From: Roseateles sp. DAIF2
GTDB taxonomy: Bacteria; Pseudomonadota; Gammaproteobacteria; Burkholderiales; Burkholderiaceae_C
DNA: 64,000 nt
Direction of reading: 5' to 3'
Assembly: GCF_015624425.1 (NCBI RefSeq)
Contig: NZ_CP049919.1
Coordinates: forward strand, 1,674,001 to 1,738,000
The notes beneath the pieces are model-generated. The model had not been told where the DNA came from and searched no databases. It worked only from the letters and a program-made list of their open reading frames with translations. The stretch's first letter is position 1, and every line of letters starts with the position of its first letter. Positions 1-8,018 of this stretch are shown here, one piece after another. Made by a program: the position numbers and the translations under genes.

Positions 1-466
1 CGGCGATCACGCCGCCCTGCGCGTCGACGGCGGCAATCAGGCGCTGCAGGGCCGCATCCCTGGGCAGGTCGAACATCGCGCCCTTGCCGCCCATCACCAG
101 CACGGCCCGGTAGTCGGCGGCGCGCAGGCCCGCGGTGGGCAGGGTCCGGGCCAGGCTGGCCTGGGCCTGGGCGTCGGCCAGCAGCCGGGCGTTGAAGTCG
201 GCCTGCGGGTCGAAGCGGTCGGCCTCCACCGGGCCGCCGGCCGGGCTGGCGACATCGATCTCCAGGCCGTTGGCGCGCAGCAGCAGCCAGGCCTGGGCGA
301 ACTCGTCCATCTCGAAACCGGGCCGGGTCTTGCCCTGATCGCGGCCCTCGCTGCTGACGACGATCAGCACCCTGTCCGCGGCGGCACTCGCCTGCGCGGC
401 GGCGAGCCCGGGCAGGGCCAGGCTCAGGGTCAGGAAAAAGGTCTTGAGGCGGCGACGATGCTTCAC
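1..466 (-). CDS. DJ-1/PfpI-family protein, secreted, C-terminus cut by window edge
   Basis: The reading frame runs off the left edge, so only about 155 N-terminal residues are seen. A GTG start at 466 is chosen because AGGAG lies seven bases upstream. The protein opens with a basic stretch (MKHRRR) and a hydrophobic run ending ALPGLAAAQA, a likely Sec signal peptide. The mature part starts RVLIVVSSEGRD and contains ADYRAVLVMGGKGAMFDLP, which matches the beta-strand and glycine turn of DJ-1/PfpI glutamine-amidotransferase-like domains (Hsp31 group). The nucleophile-elbow cysteine would lie beyond the edge, so peptidase, glyoxalase or chaperone activity cannot be judged. It reads in the same direction as the M3 peptidase gene, 57 bp away. 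Confidence 0.7.
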   Translation of the reverse strand, partial: MKHRRRLKTFFLTLSLALPGLAAAQASAAADRVLIVVSSEGRDQGKTRPGFEMDEFAQAWLLLRANGLEIDVASPAGGPVEADRFDPQADFNARLLADAQAQASLARTLPTAGLRAADYRAVLVMGGKGAMFDLPRDAALQRLIAAVDAQGGVIA

Positions 467-523
467 GGCGGGCTCCTGTATGGGGTGTGGACCCAGTCTA
501 GGAAGCGCGGCGTGAAGAAAACG

Positions 524-2554
524 TCAAGCCGTTGCCATGCCCTGGTGGCGCAGCAGCGCGTCGATCTTGGGCTCGCGGCCGCGGAAGGCCTTGAAGCTGT
601 CCATCGCATCGCGCGCGCCGCCGGCTTCCAGGATGCTGTGCAGGTAGCGCGAGCCGGTGGCGGGGTTGAACACGCCTTCCTCCTCGAAGGCGCTCCAGGC
701 GTCGGCGCTGAGCACCTCGGCCCATTTGTAGCTGTAGTAGCCGGCCGAATAACCGCCCGCGAAGATATGCGAGAAGCTGTGCTGGAAACGGTTGAAGGCC
801 GGCGGTGGATTGACCGAGACCTCGGAGCGCACCTCGTCCAGCAGGGCCTGGATCTGTGCTTCGCGGCCTGGTTCGGCGTGCAAGCGCATGTCGAACAGCG
901 AGAACTCGATCTGGCGCAGGGTCTGCAGGCCGCTCTGGAAATTCTTGGCCGCGGTCATCTTGTCGAACAGCGCGCGCGGCAGCGGCGCGCCGGTCTCGAC
1001 ATGGCTGGAGAGCTGCTGCAGCACCTCCCATTCCCAGCAGAAGTTCTCCATGAACTGGCTGGGCAGTTCGACCGCATCCCATTCGACGCCGGAGATGCCG
1101 GAGACGCCCAGCTCGTCCACCTGGGTCAGCAGGTGGTGCAGGCCATGGCCGAACTCGTGGAACAGGGTGGTGACATCGTCATGCGTCAAGAGCGCCGGCT
1201 TGTCACCCGCGGGCGAGGCGAAGTTGCAGACCAGCTGCGCGACCGGCGTCTGCTGCACACCCTCCGGGCGGGCCCAGCGGCTGCGCACCTCGTCCATCCA
1301 GGCGCCGGGGCGCTTGCCGGGGCGGGCGTAGAGGTCGAGGTAGAACTGGCCGACCAGTTGGCCGGCGCGCTCCAGGCGGTAGAACTTGACCGACTCATGC
1401 CAGACCTCGGCCTGGCTCTCGATGATCCGGACGTCGAACAGGCGCTGGATGATGTCGAACAGGCCCGAGAGCACGCGCGGCACGGTCAGGTACTGGCGCA
1501 CCTCCTGGTCGCTGAAGGCGTAGCGGGCCTCCTTCAGCTTCTCGGAGGCATAGGCCTGGTCCCAGGCCTGCAGCTCGGCCAGGCCCAGTTCCTTGGCGGC
1601 GAACTCGCGCAGCTCGGCCAGGTCCTTCTCGGCGAAGGGGCGGGCGCGGGCGCTGAGGTCGCGCAGGAAGTCCAGCACCTGGGCCGGCGATTCGGCCATC
1701 TTGGCCACCAGCGAGACCTCGGCGAAGTTCTTGAAGCCCAGCAGCAGCGCCTCCTCCTGGCGCAGCATCAAAAGCTGCTGCATCAGCGGGCTGTTGTCCA
1801 GCTCCGGCTTGTCGCCGAACTCGCTGGCGCGGGTGACATAGGCGCGGTACAGGGTCTCGCGCAGCGCGCGGTTCGCGGCGTACTGCATGACCGGGAAGTA
1901 GCTGGGGAAATGCAAGGTCAGCTTGTGGCCCGGCTTGCCCTCGGCCTCGGCCGCGGCGCGTGCATTGGCGACCACGTCCTCGGGCACGCCGGCCAGTTCC
2001 TCGGCCGTCGCGTAATAGGCATAGCCGTCGGTGGCGTCCATCACATGCTCGGAGAACTTCTGCGCCAGCTCGGCGCTCTGCTCCTGGATCGCGGCGAAGC
2101 GCTCCTTGGCCGCGCCCTGCAGCTCGGCACCCGAGAGCACGAAGTCGCGAATCCAATGCTTCAGCACCTGGCGGCGCGCCGGGCTCAAGCCGGCGGCTCC
2201 GGCATTGATGGCCTTGTACTTGGCATAGAGCCGCTCGTCGGCGCCCAGCGCGGTGTAGAACTCGGTCACCGCCGGCAGCATCGCGTTGTAGGCCTCGCGC
2301 AGTTCGGGCGTGTTGGCGACGGCGTTCAGATGCCCGACCGCGCCCCAGGCATGCGAGAGCCGCTCGGTCGCGACCGAGAGCACGCGGGCCAGGGTGTCGT
2401 AGTCGGCCGGCGTGGCCGCGTCGGTGGCGGTGGCCAGCGCGGCGCGGGCCTGCTCCAGCAGCGCCTCGACGGCGGGCCGGATGTGCTCGGGCTTGATGCT
2501 CGCGAAGGCGGGCAGGGGGGCGGTGGACAGCAGCGGATTGGTCGTCATGGTCAT
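524..2554 (-). CDS. prlC: Oligopeptidase A, M3 family zinc metallopeptidase
   Basis: A cytoplasmic zinc peptidase of 676 residues that degrades short peptides, including cleaved signal peptides. The catalytic HEFGH motif is at residues 466-470, and the following WDAVELPSQFMENF segment holds the third zinc ligand typical of M3A enzymes. The length matches E. coli oligopeptidase A (about 680). There is no signal peptide. The C-terminal region keeps the FSHIFAGGYSAGYYSYKWAE block that lines the peptide-binding channel. It is the last gene of a minus-strand run after folD and the S66 peptidase, separated from the latter by 34 bp, so co-transcription is plausible. The neighbourhood (folD, peptidases) suggests housekeeping peptide turnover. 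Confidence 0.95.
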   Translation of the reverse strand: MTMTTNPLLSTAPLPAFASIKPEHIRPAVEALLEQARAALATATDAATPADYDTLARVLSVATERLSHAWGAVGHLNAVANTPELREAYNAMLPAVTEFYTALGADERLYAKYKAINAGAAGLSPARRQVLKHWIRDFVLSGAELQGAAKERFAAIQEQSAELAQKFSEHVMDATDGYAYYATAEELAGVPEDVVANARAAAEAEGKPGHKLTLHFPSYFPVMQYAANRALRETLYRAYVTRASEFGDKPELDNSPLMQQLLMLRQEEALLLGFKNFAEVSLVAKMAESPAQVLDFLRDLSARARPFAEKDLAELREFAAKELGLAELQAWDQAYASEKLKEARYAFSDQEVRQYLTVPRVLSGLFDIIQRLFDVRIIESQAEVWHESVKFYRLERAGQLVGQFYLDLYARPGKRPGAWMDEVRSRWARPEGVQQTPVAQLVCNFASPAGDKPALLTHDDVTTLFHEFGHGLHHLLTQVDELGVSGISGVEWDAVELPSQFMENFCWEWEVLQQLSSHVETGAPLPRALFDKMTAAKNFQSGLQTLRQIEFSLFDMRLHAEPGREAQIQALLDEVRSEVSVNPPPAFNRFQHSFSHIFAGGYSAGYYSYKWAEVLSADAWSAFEEEGVFNPATGSRYLHSILEAGGARDAMDSFKAFRGREPKIDALLRHQGMATA

Positions 2555-2588
2555 GATGATCTGGCCCGGTCAGCGGGCGGGTGTGATC

Positions 2589-3638
2589 TCAGATGGCGGG
2601 GCCTTGATGCAATTCAACAGGCATGCCGGGCGCCCAGCGCAGCTCGGCCGATTCTCCCTGGATCAGGGACAGTTGCGGCGGCACATGGCCAATGTCGGCG
2701 TCGATCAGCACCGGCAGGGCCTCCAGCCCGGCCAGCGCGTCGCGTACCGCCTCCTCGTGGCTCAGCCGCTCGGGCGCCGTGACCGCCGCCGGCGCATGGC
2801 GGCCGATCAGCAGGCCGGCCGCGCCATCGAACCAGCCATGCAGGCGCAGCGAGCACAGTGCACGCAGCAGCTCGCAGGGCGCCATCTCGCAGTTCTCCAG
2901 GAACAGCAGATGCGGGCCGATGCCCGCCTGGCCGCGCCAGCCGCGCAGATCGCCATAGGCGGTGCCGGCGATGCGGCCCAAGGTGTCCAGGCAGCCGCCG
3001 ATCAGGCGGCCGCACAGATGCAGCGGCTCGGTGCCACCATCCAGGCGACGCCAGCGGGTGGTCTCGGTCAGATTGAGATTGGCGCCGGGCGTGTCGCGCC
3101 AGTCGGGGCCCTTGGCCTGCCAGCGCTCGGACGCGCGCTGCACGGGCGGGGCGGCGTCGAACAGCGTCGGCCAGAGCGCGGCCGTGGTCGGGTCCAGCGC
3201 CTCGGCGCCCAGCTCCATCAGATTCGGGCCATGCAGGCTCATCCAGCTGGCGCGCAGGGCCAGCGGCAGCTGCAGGGTGCTGAGGTCGGAGAAGCCGCTG
3301 AACCATTTCGGCTCGGCCGCGGCCAGACGCTCGAAGTCCAGCAGCGGCAGCAGCTCGATCGCGCGCTCGCCGCCCCAGGGCGGCATGACGGCGGCGACCT
3401 CGGGGTCCAGCAGGAAGGACTGCAGCTCCGCGGCGCGCTCGTCGGCCGGTGCGCTGCATTGCTTGTGCTCGCGGCGCAAGGTCTGACCCTCGCGCACGCG
3501 CAGGCCCCGCTGCTGCAGCCGAGCGATCGCGCGCTCCAGGCGCGGGAACAGCGCGGGCTCGACGCCGGAGGAGGGCGCGCACAGCGCCACCAGATCGCCC
3601 TCGCGCAGCGGTCGGGGGCGGCGCGGGGCGGTGGCCAT
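2589..3638 (-). CDS. S66-family peptidase (LD-carboxypeptidase / MccF-like)
   Basis: A 349-residue protein of the S66 serine peptidase family, whose members trim muropeptide tetrapeptides (LdcA) or cleave microcin C-like aminoacyl nucleotides (MccF). The catalytic triad can be placed: Ser117 in GFSDLST, Glu248 in FLENCE and His318 in DIGHVPPQLSLIQG. The N-terminal LREGDLVALCAPSSG is the usual family opening. There is no signal peptide, consistent with a cytoplasmic enzyme. The ATG shares one base with the folD stop codon (TGATG), so translation is probably coupled. Which of the two substrate classes applies cannot be told from sequence; murein recycling is the more common role. Confidence 0.85.
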   Translation of the reverse strand: MATAPRRPRPLREGDLVALCAPSSGVEPALFPRLERAIARLQQRGLRVREGQTLRREHKQCSAPADERAAELQSFLLDPEVAAVMPPWGGERAIELLPLLDFERLAAAEPKWFSGFSDLSTLQLPLALRASWMSLHGPNLMELGAEALDPTTAALWPTLFDAAPPVQRASERWQAKGPDWRDTPGANLNLTETTRWRRLDGGTEPLHLCGRLIGGCLDTLGRIAGTAYGDLRGWRGQAGIGPHLLFLENCEMAPCELLRALCSLRLHGWFDGAAGLLIGRHAPAAVTAPERLSHEEAVRDALAGLEALPVLIDADIGHVPPQLSLIQGESAELRWAPGMPVELHQGPAI

Positions 3639-4504
3639 CAGCGGGCCGCGGCGGCGCGCTCGGCCGACTCGATGGTGTTGACCAGCAGCATCGTGATCGT
3701 CATCGGACCGACGCCGCCGGGCACCGGGGTGATCCAGCCGGCCACTTCCTTCACGCCATCGAAATCGACGTCGCCGCAGAGCTTGCCTTCGTCGTTGCGG
3801 TTCATGCCGACGTCGATCACGACGGCGCCGGGCTTGACCATATCGGCCGTCAGCACATTGCGCTTGCCGACCGCAGCGACGACCACATCGGCCTGGCGTG
3901 TCATCGCGCCCAGGTCGGCGGTCCCGCTATGGCAGACGGTGACCGTGGCATTGGCGGCCAGCAGCATCATCGCCATTGGCTTGCCGACGATATTGCTGCG
4001 GCCGATCACGACCGCGTGCTTACCCTTCAGGTCCTTCATGCCGATGCTTTCCAGCATCTTCATACAGCCATAGGGCGTGCAGGCCTTGAAGCCCTGCTCG
4101 CCGACCATCAGCGCGCCGGCACTTTCGACGGCGAAGCCATCGACGTCCTTGGCCGGCGAGATCGCCTCGATGACCTTGTGATCGTTGATGTGCTTGGGCA
4201 AGGGCAGCTGGACCAGAATGCCGTGGATGGTCGGATCGTTGTTGAGCGCTTCGACGCGGGCCAGCAGCTCAGCCTCGCTCATCGACGCGTCGTACTTCTC
4301 CAGCACCGAATGCAGGCCGGCATCCTCACAAGCCTTGACCTTGTTGCGCACATAGACCTGGCTGGCCGGGTTGTCACCGACCAGCACCACGGCCAGGCCC
4401 GGCTTCAGCCCCTTGGCCGTCAGCGCGGCGGCGCGCTCGGCCACCTCGCCGCGCAGTTGCTTGGAAAGGGCGTTGCCGTCGATCAGTTGTGCAGTCATCT
4501 TCAA
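3638..4504 (-). CDS. folD: Bifunctional methylenetetrahydrofolate dehydrogenase/cyclohydrolase
   Basis: FolD interconverts 5,10-methylene-, methenyl- and 10-formyl-tetrahydrofolate in one-carbon metabolism, using NADP. The 288-residue length is typical. The catalytic YxxxK motif is Tyr51-Lys55 (YVRNK). The DGF signature after VDG, the [15 protein letters not shown] nucleotide-binding block and the C-terminal [16 protein letters not shown] signature are all present. The annotated start gives MKMTAQ; the ATG two codons later is equally possible. Its stop overlaps the start of the S66 peptidase gene. The 111-bp gap upstream holds the terminator of the response regulator gene, so folD probably has its own promoter there. 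Confidence 0.97.
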   Translation of the reverse strand: MKMTAQLIDGNALSKQLRGEVAERAAALTAKGLKPGLAVVLVGDNPASQVYVRNKVKACEDAGLHSVLEKYDASMSEAELLARVEALNNDPTIHGILVQLPLPKHINDHKVIEAISPAKDVDGFAVESAGALMVGEQGFKACTPYGCMKMLESIGMKDLKGKHAVVIGRSNIVGKPMAMMLLAANATVTVCHSGTADLGAMTRQADVVVAAVGKRNVLTADMVKPGAVVIDVGMNRNDEGKLCGDVDFDGVKEVAGWITPVPGGVGPMTITMLLVNTIESAERAAAAR

Positions 4505-4571
4505 ACTCCGTCAAGCGCGTCCTGCGCTTGGATGAGGCTCATGTCGCTTGCGACGTGATGCCGAAACAGAA

Positions 4572-4600
4572 AGCAAAGAGGCCGCTGGAAGCGGCCTCGT
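4572..4600 (-). terminator. Rho-independent terminator of the two-component operon
   Basis: Read on the minus strand, GAGGCCGC (4598-4591) pairs with GCGGCCTC (4585-4578) across a five-base loop and is followed by a T-rich tract (TTTGCTTTC). It lies 18 bp after the response regulator stop codon and before folD. Confidence 0.75.
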
Positions 4601-4615
4601 GAAAGCGGTCGTGGA

Positions 4616-5239
4616 TCAGGCCTTGGCCGTGGCCCCCAGCGCGATCTTCAGTAGGTCGGCGACGGTGTTGGCGTTGAGCTTTTCCATGATGTTGGCGCGG
4701 TGCGCCTCCACGGTCTTGATGCTGATGCCCAGGTCGTCGGCGATCTGCTTGTTCAGGCGGCCGGCGACGATGCGCTCCAGCACCTGGGCCTCACGCGTCG
4801 TCAGGCGCGACAGCAGGGCGTCGCGGCTGGCGGCTTCCTGGTGGGTCGAGAAGGCGTTGCGGGCCTGGTCCAGCATGCGCTCGACCAAGGCCAGCAGCTC
4901 GTCTTCCTTGAAGGGCTTCTCGATGAAGTCCATCGCGCCCTTCTTCATGGTCTGCACCGCCATCGGCACATCGCCATGGCCGGTGATGAAGACCACCGGC
5001 AGCGGGCTCTTGCGTTCCAGCAGGCGGTCCTGCAGCTCCAGGCCGCTCATGCCTTCCATGCGGATGTCGGCGATCAGGCAGGCGACCTCGCGCGGGTCGT
5101 AGCGCGAGAGGAAGCTCTCGGCGGAGTCGAAACACTTGACCCGGTAGTCCTTGCCTTCGAGCAGCCATTGCAGGGAATCCCGCACGGCCTCATCGTCATC
5201 AACAACGTAGACGTTACCCTTCTTCGGAATCAGACTCAT
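4616..5239 (-). CDS. FixJ/TtrR-type response regulator with LuxR-family HTH
   Basis: A 207-residue DNA-binding response regulator. The receiver domain (about residues 8-120) has the acidic pair DDD at 14-16, the phosphoacceptor Asp58 in IADIRM, Thr86 and Lys108 in EKPF. The output domain (about 143-200) is a LuxR/NarL helix-turn-helix with the family signature TVEAHRANIMEKL. The start MSLIPKK at 5239 is preferred over longer frames because it overlaps the stop of the histidine kinase gene by four bases (ATGA). The KPFKEDEL linker and overall layout match the FixJ/DctR/TtrR group. It is co-transcribed with and presumably phosphorylated by the adjacent kinase. Target genes cannot be told. Confidence 0.93.
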   Translation of the reverse strand: MSLIPKKGNVYVVDDDEAVRDSLQWLLEGKDYRVKCFDSAESFLSRYDPREVACLIADIRMEGMSGLELQDRLLERKSPLPVVFITGHGDVPMAVQTMKKGAMDFIEKPFKEDELLALVERMLDQARNAFSTHQEAASRDALLSRLTTREAQVLERIVAGRLNKQIADDLGISIKTVEAHRANIMEKLNANTVADLLKIALGATAKA

Positions 5240-7800
5240 GGTGTCGCAGCATGGTTCATGGCGGTCCCCGAGGGCTCGGGGCGCGGGATGTCTACCGGGA
5301 TGGTGAAGGCGAACCGGCACCCGACGATGGACGCGCCATTGTAGAGGTTCTCGGCCCGGATCCGACCCTGGTGGGACTCGACGATGGACCGGCATAACCC
5401 TAGGCCGATGCCCAGTCCGTCGGCCTTGGTGGAGAAGAAGGCCTCGTACATGCGCTCGATCACTTCCTCCGGCAGGCCGGGGCCCATGTCGGTGACGCTG
5501 AACTCGATGTGACCGCCCAGCTCGGGCGTGTGTTTAGGGATCACTCTCAGTTCGATGTGGCGGCGCGACACCGGCAGATTGGCGTTGTCGATCGCCTCGG
5601 CCGCGTTCTTCAAGAGGTTCAGCACCACCTGTTCGATCAGGATCGGGTCGACCATCAGCTGCGGCAGGCGCTGCGCCACATAGCTGTGGATCGCGACATT
5701 GCGCCGGCGCAGCTCGATGCCGGCCAGCTCCACCGCGTCCTCGACGATGGCATGGGCCGAGGCCGACTGGCGCTGCGGCTCGCTGCGCTTCACGAAATTG
5801 CGGATGCGGTGAATGATCTGGCCGGCGCGCTGCGCCTGCTTGGCGGTTTTTTCAAGCGCGGTGAGCAAGTCTTCCTTGCGGATGTTGTCGTCGCGCACGC
5901 GCGAGACCATGCCGTTGCAGTAGTTGGTGATCGCGGTCAGCGGCTGGTTCAGCTCGTGGGCCACGCTGGAGGCCATCTCGCCCATGGTCATCAGCCGGCT
6001 CGTCACCTGGGCCTTCTCGGCCTGCTGGGCCGCCAGCACCTCGGCATGGCGGCGTGCGGTGATGTCGGTGGCGATCAGCATCTGGGCCAGGCGGCCGTCG
6101 GTCCACTGCAGATAGCGGGCGCGCACGTCGAACCACATCTCCAGGGTGTCGATATAGACCTCGCGCGGATCGGAGCCGACCTCGGTCAGGTGCTGCGAGG
6201 GCAGGCCGCTGTAGTCGTCCACCTCCTCGTCGATGTCGCCCGGCTCGAGCGGCGCGGCGCTGCCGCGGCTCAGCTGACTGCCGGCCAGCATCGCATGGCC
6301 CTTGGGGTCGGCGCCGAACCACAGGCGGTAGCTGCGGTTGGCAAACAGCAGCTCGCCCTGCTGCACCGACAGCACCGACACCGCGGCGTCCAGGCCTTCC
6401 AGCACGGTGGTGAAGCGCTCGTGCGAGGCGCTGAGCTGGTCGCGCACGCGCTTGGCCTCGGTGATGTTGGTCATCGAGGCCATCCAGCCGTTCTGCTTGC
6501 CCTTGGGGTCGATCAGCGGGCTGACATACATGCGCGCGTCGAAGATGGTGCCGTCCTTGCGCATCACCTTGACCTCAGCGCCGCCGGCCGGGCTGCGGCC
6601 CTGCACCTCCTGCTGCTGCAGGCGCAGGTTCTCCTCGTAGCGGTCCGGCGGCCAGTAGGGGAAGGGCGGCTTGCGGCCGATCAGCTCGGCCTCGGAGAAG
6701 CCGGTCATCGCGCAGAAGGCCGGGTTCACATAGGAGATGCGCGACTCCATGTCCATCGCGCGCATGCCGGTCAGCATGGAGTTCTCCATCGCGCGCCGGA
6801 AGTTGGTCTCGCTGGCCAGCGCGTTCTGCACCTGCAGGCGCCGGCGCATGTGCTTCCAGGTGCCCAGGAGCATCCAGACCGTCAGCACCGACAGCGCGAC
6901 GACCATCCAGAACAGGGTGTTGCTGATCAGGCCGATCGAGACCCGGTAGCCCTGGCCGCGCAGCACCAGGCCGTTCAGGGCCGGCGCCAGCGGCACGTCG
7001 TGCAGGATGGAGGCGCGCTGCAGGCGCTGGCCCGGCATCGGCGTCACCGTGCTGGCCACCGGCTGCTCGCGCGAATCGAGCACCGAGATCGGATGCCGCG
7101 AGGCCACCTCGGTCGGCACCCAGTAGCGCAGCAGGGCCTCGACCGAGTATTCGGCGATCAGCACGCCGGCGAAGCCGGTGCGGTCCAGCAGCGGCACCTG
7201 GACCTGGAACACGGTCAGGCCGTTGTAGTCGCCGAAGGGCGTCGAGTAGACCGGCTGGCGGCGCTCGCGCGAGGCCTGGAAGGCCAGCTCGGCCGGGTTG
7301 CTCTGGTCGGCCGCCGGCATCGAGGGGTCGCGGCCGTCGCCGGACATCAGGGCCTCGGACTGGAAGCCGGCGGCGCTGACGCTGGCGCGCCGCTCGCGCC
7401 GGGCCGACAGCCAGGTCACATGGGTGATCTCCGGGCGCTCGCGCGCGAAGGTGCTGGCCTGGGCGCTGAACTCATGGGCATCGATCTGGCGCGTGACGAT
7501 TTCGCGCGCGATGCGCACCAGCTGCTCCTGGTTCTCGATCAGGCGCAGGCGGATCTGCTGCTGGGCGATCTCGGTGTCGCGCTTGACCGCCTCGGCCTCG
7601 CGCTCGATCTCCTCGTTCCGCAGGTACCAGAAGGCCAGGATGATGGCCGCCAGGAACAGCAGCACCGAGATCAGCGGCCCCAGGGTGGCGAACCGGTCCT
7701 GGCGCGCCGGCGACTGGCGCCGCCACCAGGTCGAGACCAGACGCTGCACCGGCAGCCAGGCGCGCCGTGTGGCGTTTTTGAGTTCGAAGCGGGAAAACAT
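5236..7800 (-). CDS. Membrane sensor histidine kinase with two PAS domains (DctS/FixL-like)
   Basis: An 854-residue kinase. A transmembrane helix at about 41-60 and a second at about 294-314 bracket a periplasmic sensor region of some 230 residues. Two cytoplasmic PAS domains follow (about 331-450 and 460-585); the first ends in the PAC motif GWMASMTNITEAKR. The dimerisation helix carries the phosphorylated His615 in SSVAHELNQPL, and the ATPase domain has the N box NLLKNAAEAID, the G1 box TDMGPGLP and the G2 box GLGIGLGL. The double-PAS plus extracytoplasmic sensor layout resembles DctS, which senses C4-dicarboxylates. No dicarboxylate transporter is nearby, so the ligand is unknown. It shares an ATGA overlap with the downstream regulator. 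Confidence 0.93.
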   Translation of the reverse strand: MFSRFELKNATRRAWLPVQRLVSTWWRRQSPARQDRFATLGPLISVLLFLAAIILAFWYLRNEEIEREAEAVKRDTEIAQQQIRLRLIENQEQLVRIAREIVTRQIDAHEFSAQASTFARERPEITHVTWLSARRERRASVSAAGFQSEALMSGDGRDPSMPAADQSNPAELAFQASRERRQPVYSTPFGDYNGLTVFQVQVPLLDRTGFAGVLIAEYSVEALLRYWVPTEVASRHPISVLDSREQPVASTVTPMPGQRLQRASILHDVPLAPALNGLVLRGQGYRVSIGLISNTLFWMVVALSVLTVWMLLGTWKHMRRRLQVQNALASETNFRRAMENSMLTGMRAMDMESRISYVNPAFCAMTGFSEAELIGRKPPFPYWPPDRYEENLRLQQQEVQGRSPAGGAEVKVMRKDGTIFDARMYVSPLIDPKGKQNGWMASMTNITEAKRVRDQLSASHERFTTVLEGLDAAVSVLSVQQGELLFANRSYRLWFGADPKGHAMLAGSQLSRGSAAPLEPGDIDEEVDDYSGLPSQHLTEVGSDPREVYIDTLEMWFDVRARYLQWTDGRLAQMLIATDITARRHAEVLAAQQAEKAQVTSRLMTMGEMASSVAHELNQPLTAITNYCNGMVSRVRDDNIRKEDLLTALEKTAKQAQRAGQIIHRIRNFVKRSEPQRQSASAHAIVEDAVELAGIELRRRNVAIHSYVAQRLPQLMVDPILIEQVVLNLLKNAAEAIDNANLPVSRRHIELRVIPKHTPELGGHIEFSVTDMGPGLPEEVIERMYEAFFSTKADGLGIGLGLCRSIVESHQGRIRAENLYNGASIVGCRFAFTIPVDIPRPEPSGTAMNHAATP

Positions 7801-8018
7801 GATGCGGCGATTATCCGGGGGCTCTCCCGGGGCGGCGGGGCGGTGTCATCCCTTGAATTTCACAATAAGAAATGACGTCGCGCTATTTGGAAAAAATAAG
7901 AGAGCTGTGCGACACTCCCGCCACCCCATTGGGCATATGCCTCTAAATTCCGGGGCGGGCTGCGCATCCGCATGCGGCCGGCTCCCTTGGTTGATCCGAT
8001 CGATAACAGGAGACAAGC
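7801..8018. promoter_or_regulatory. Divergent intergenic region between the sensor kinase and aceE
   Basis: This 218-bp gap separates divergent genes and contains the most A+T-rich patch of the first 14 kb (about 7852-7910, with runs such as TTTGGAAAAAATAAGAG). It must hold promoters for both sides. No hexamer pair with correct spacing stands out, so no promoter is assigned. The aceE ribosome site is ACAGGAGAC just before the ATG at 8019. Confidence 0.5.

Noticed and set aside
458..2782. 774-residue plus-strand reading frame
   Set aside because: It is antisense to prlC, which has full M3 peptidase motifs. The product is low-complexity His/Gln/Leu/Ala-rich text typical of a mirror frame in G+C-rich DNA.
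7990..8010. Possible FNR-type box (TTGATCCGATCGAT) before aceE
   Set aside because: Only part of the TTGAT-N4-ATCAA dyad is matched and it lies within the leader right before the ribosome site. Too weak to call.
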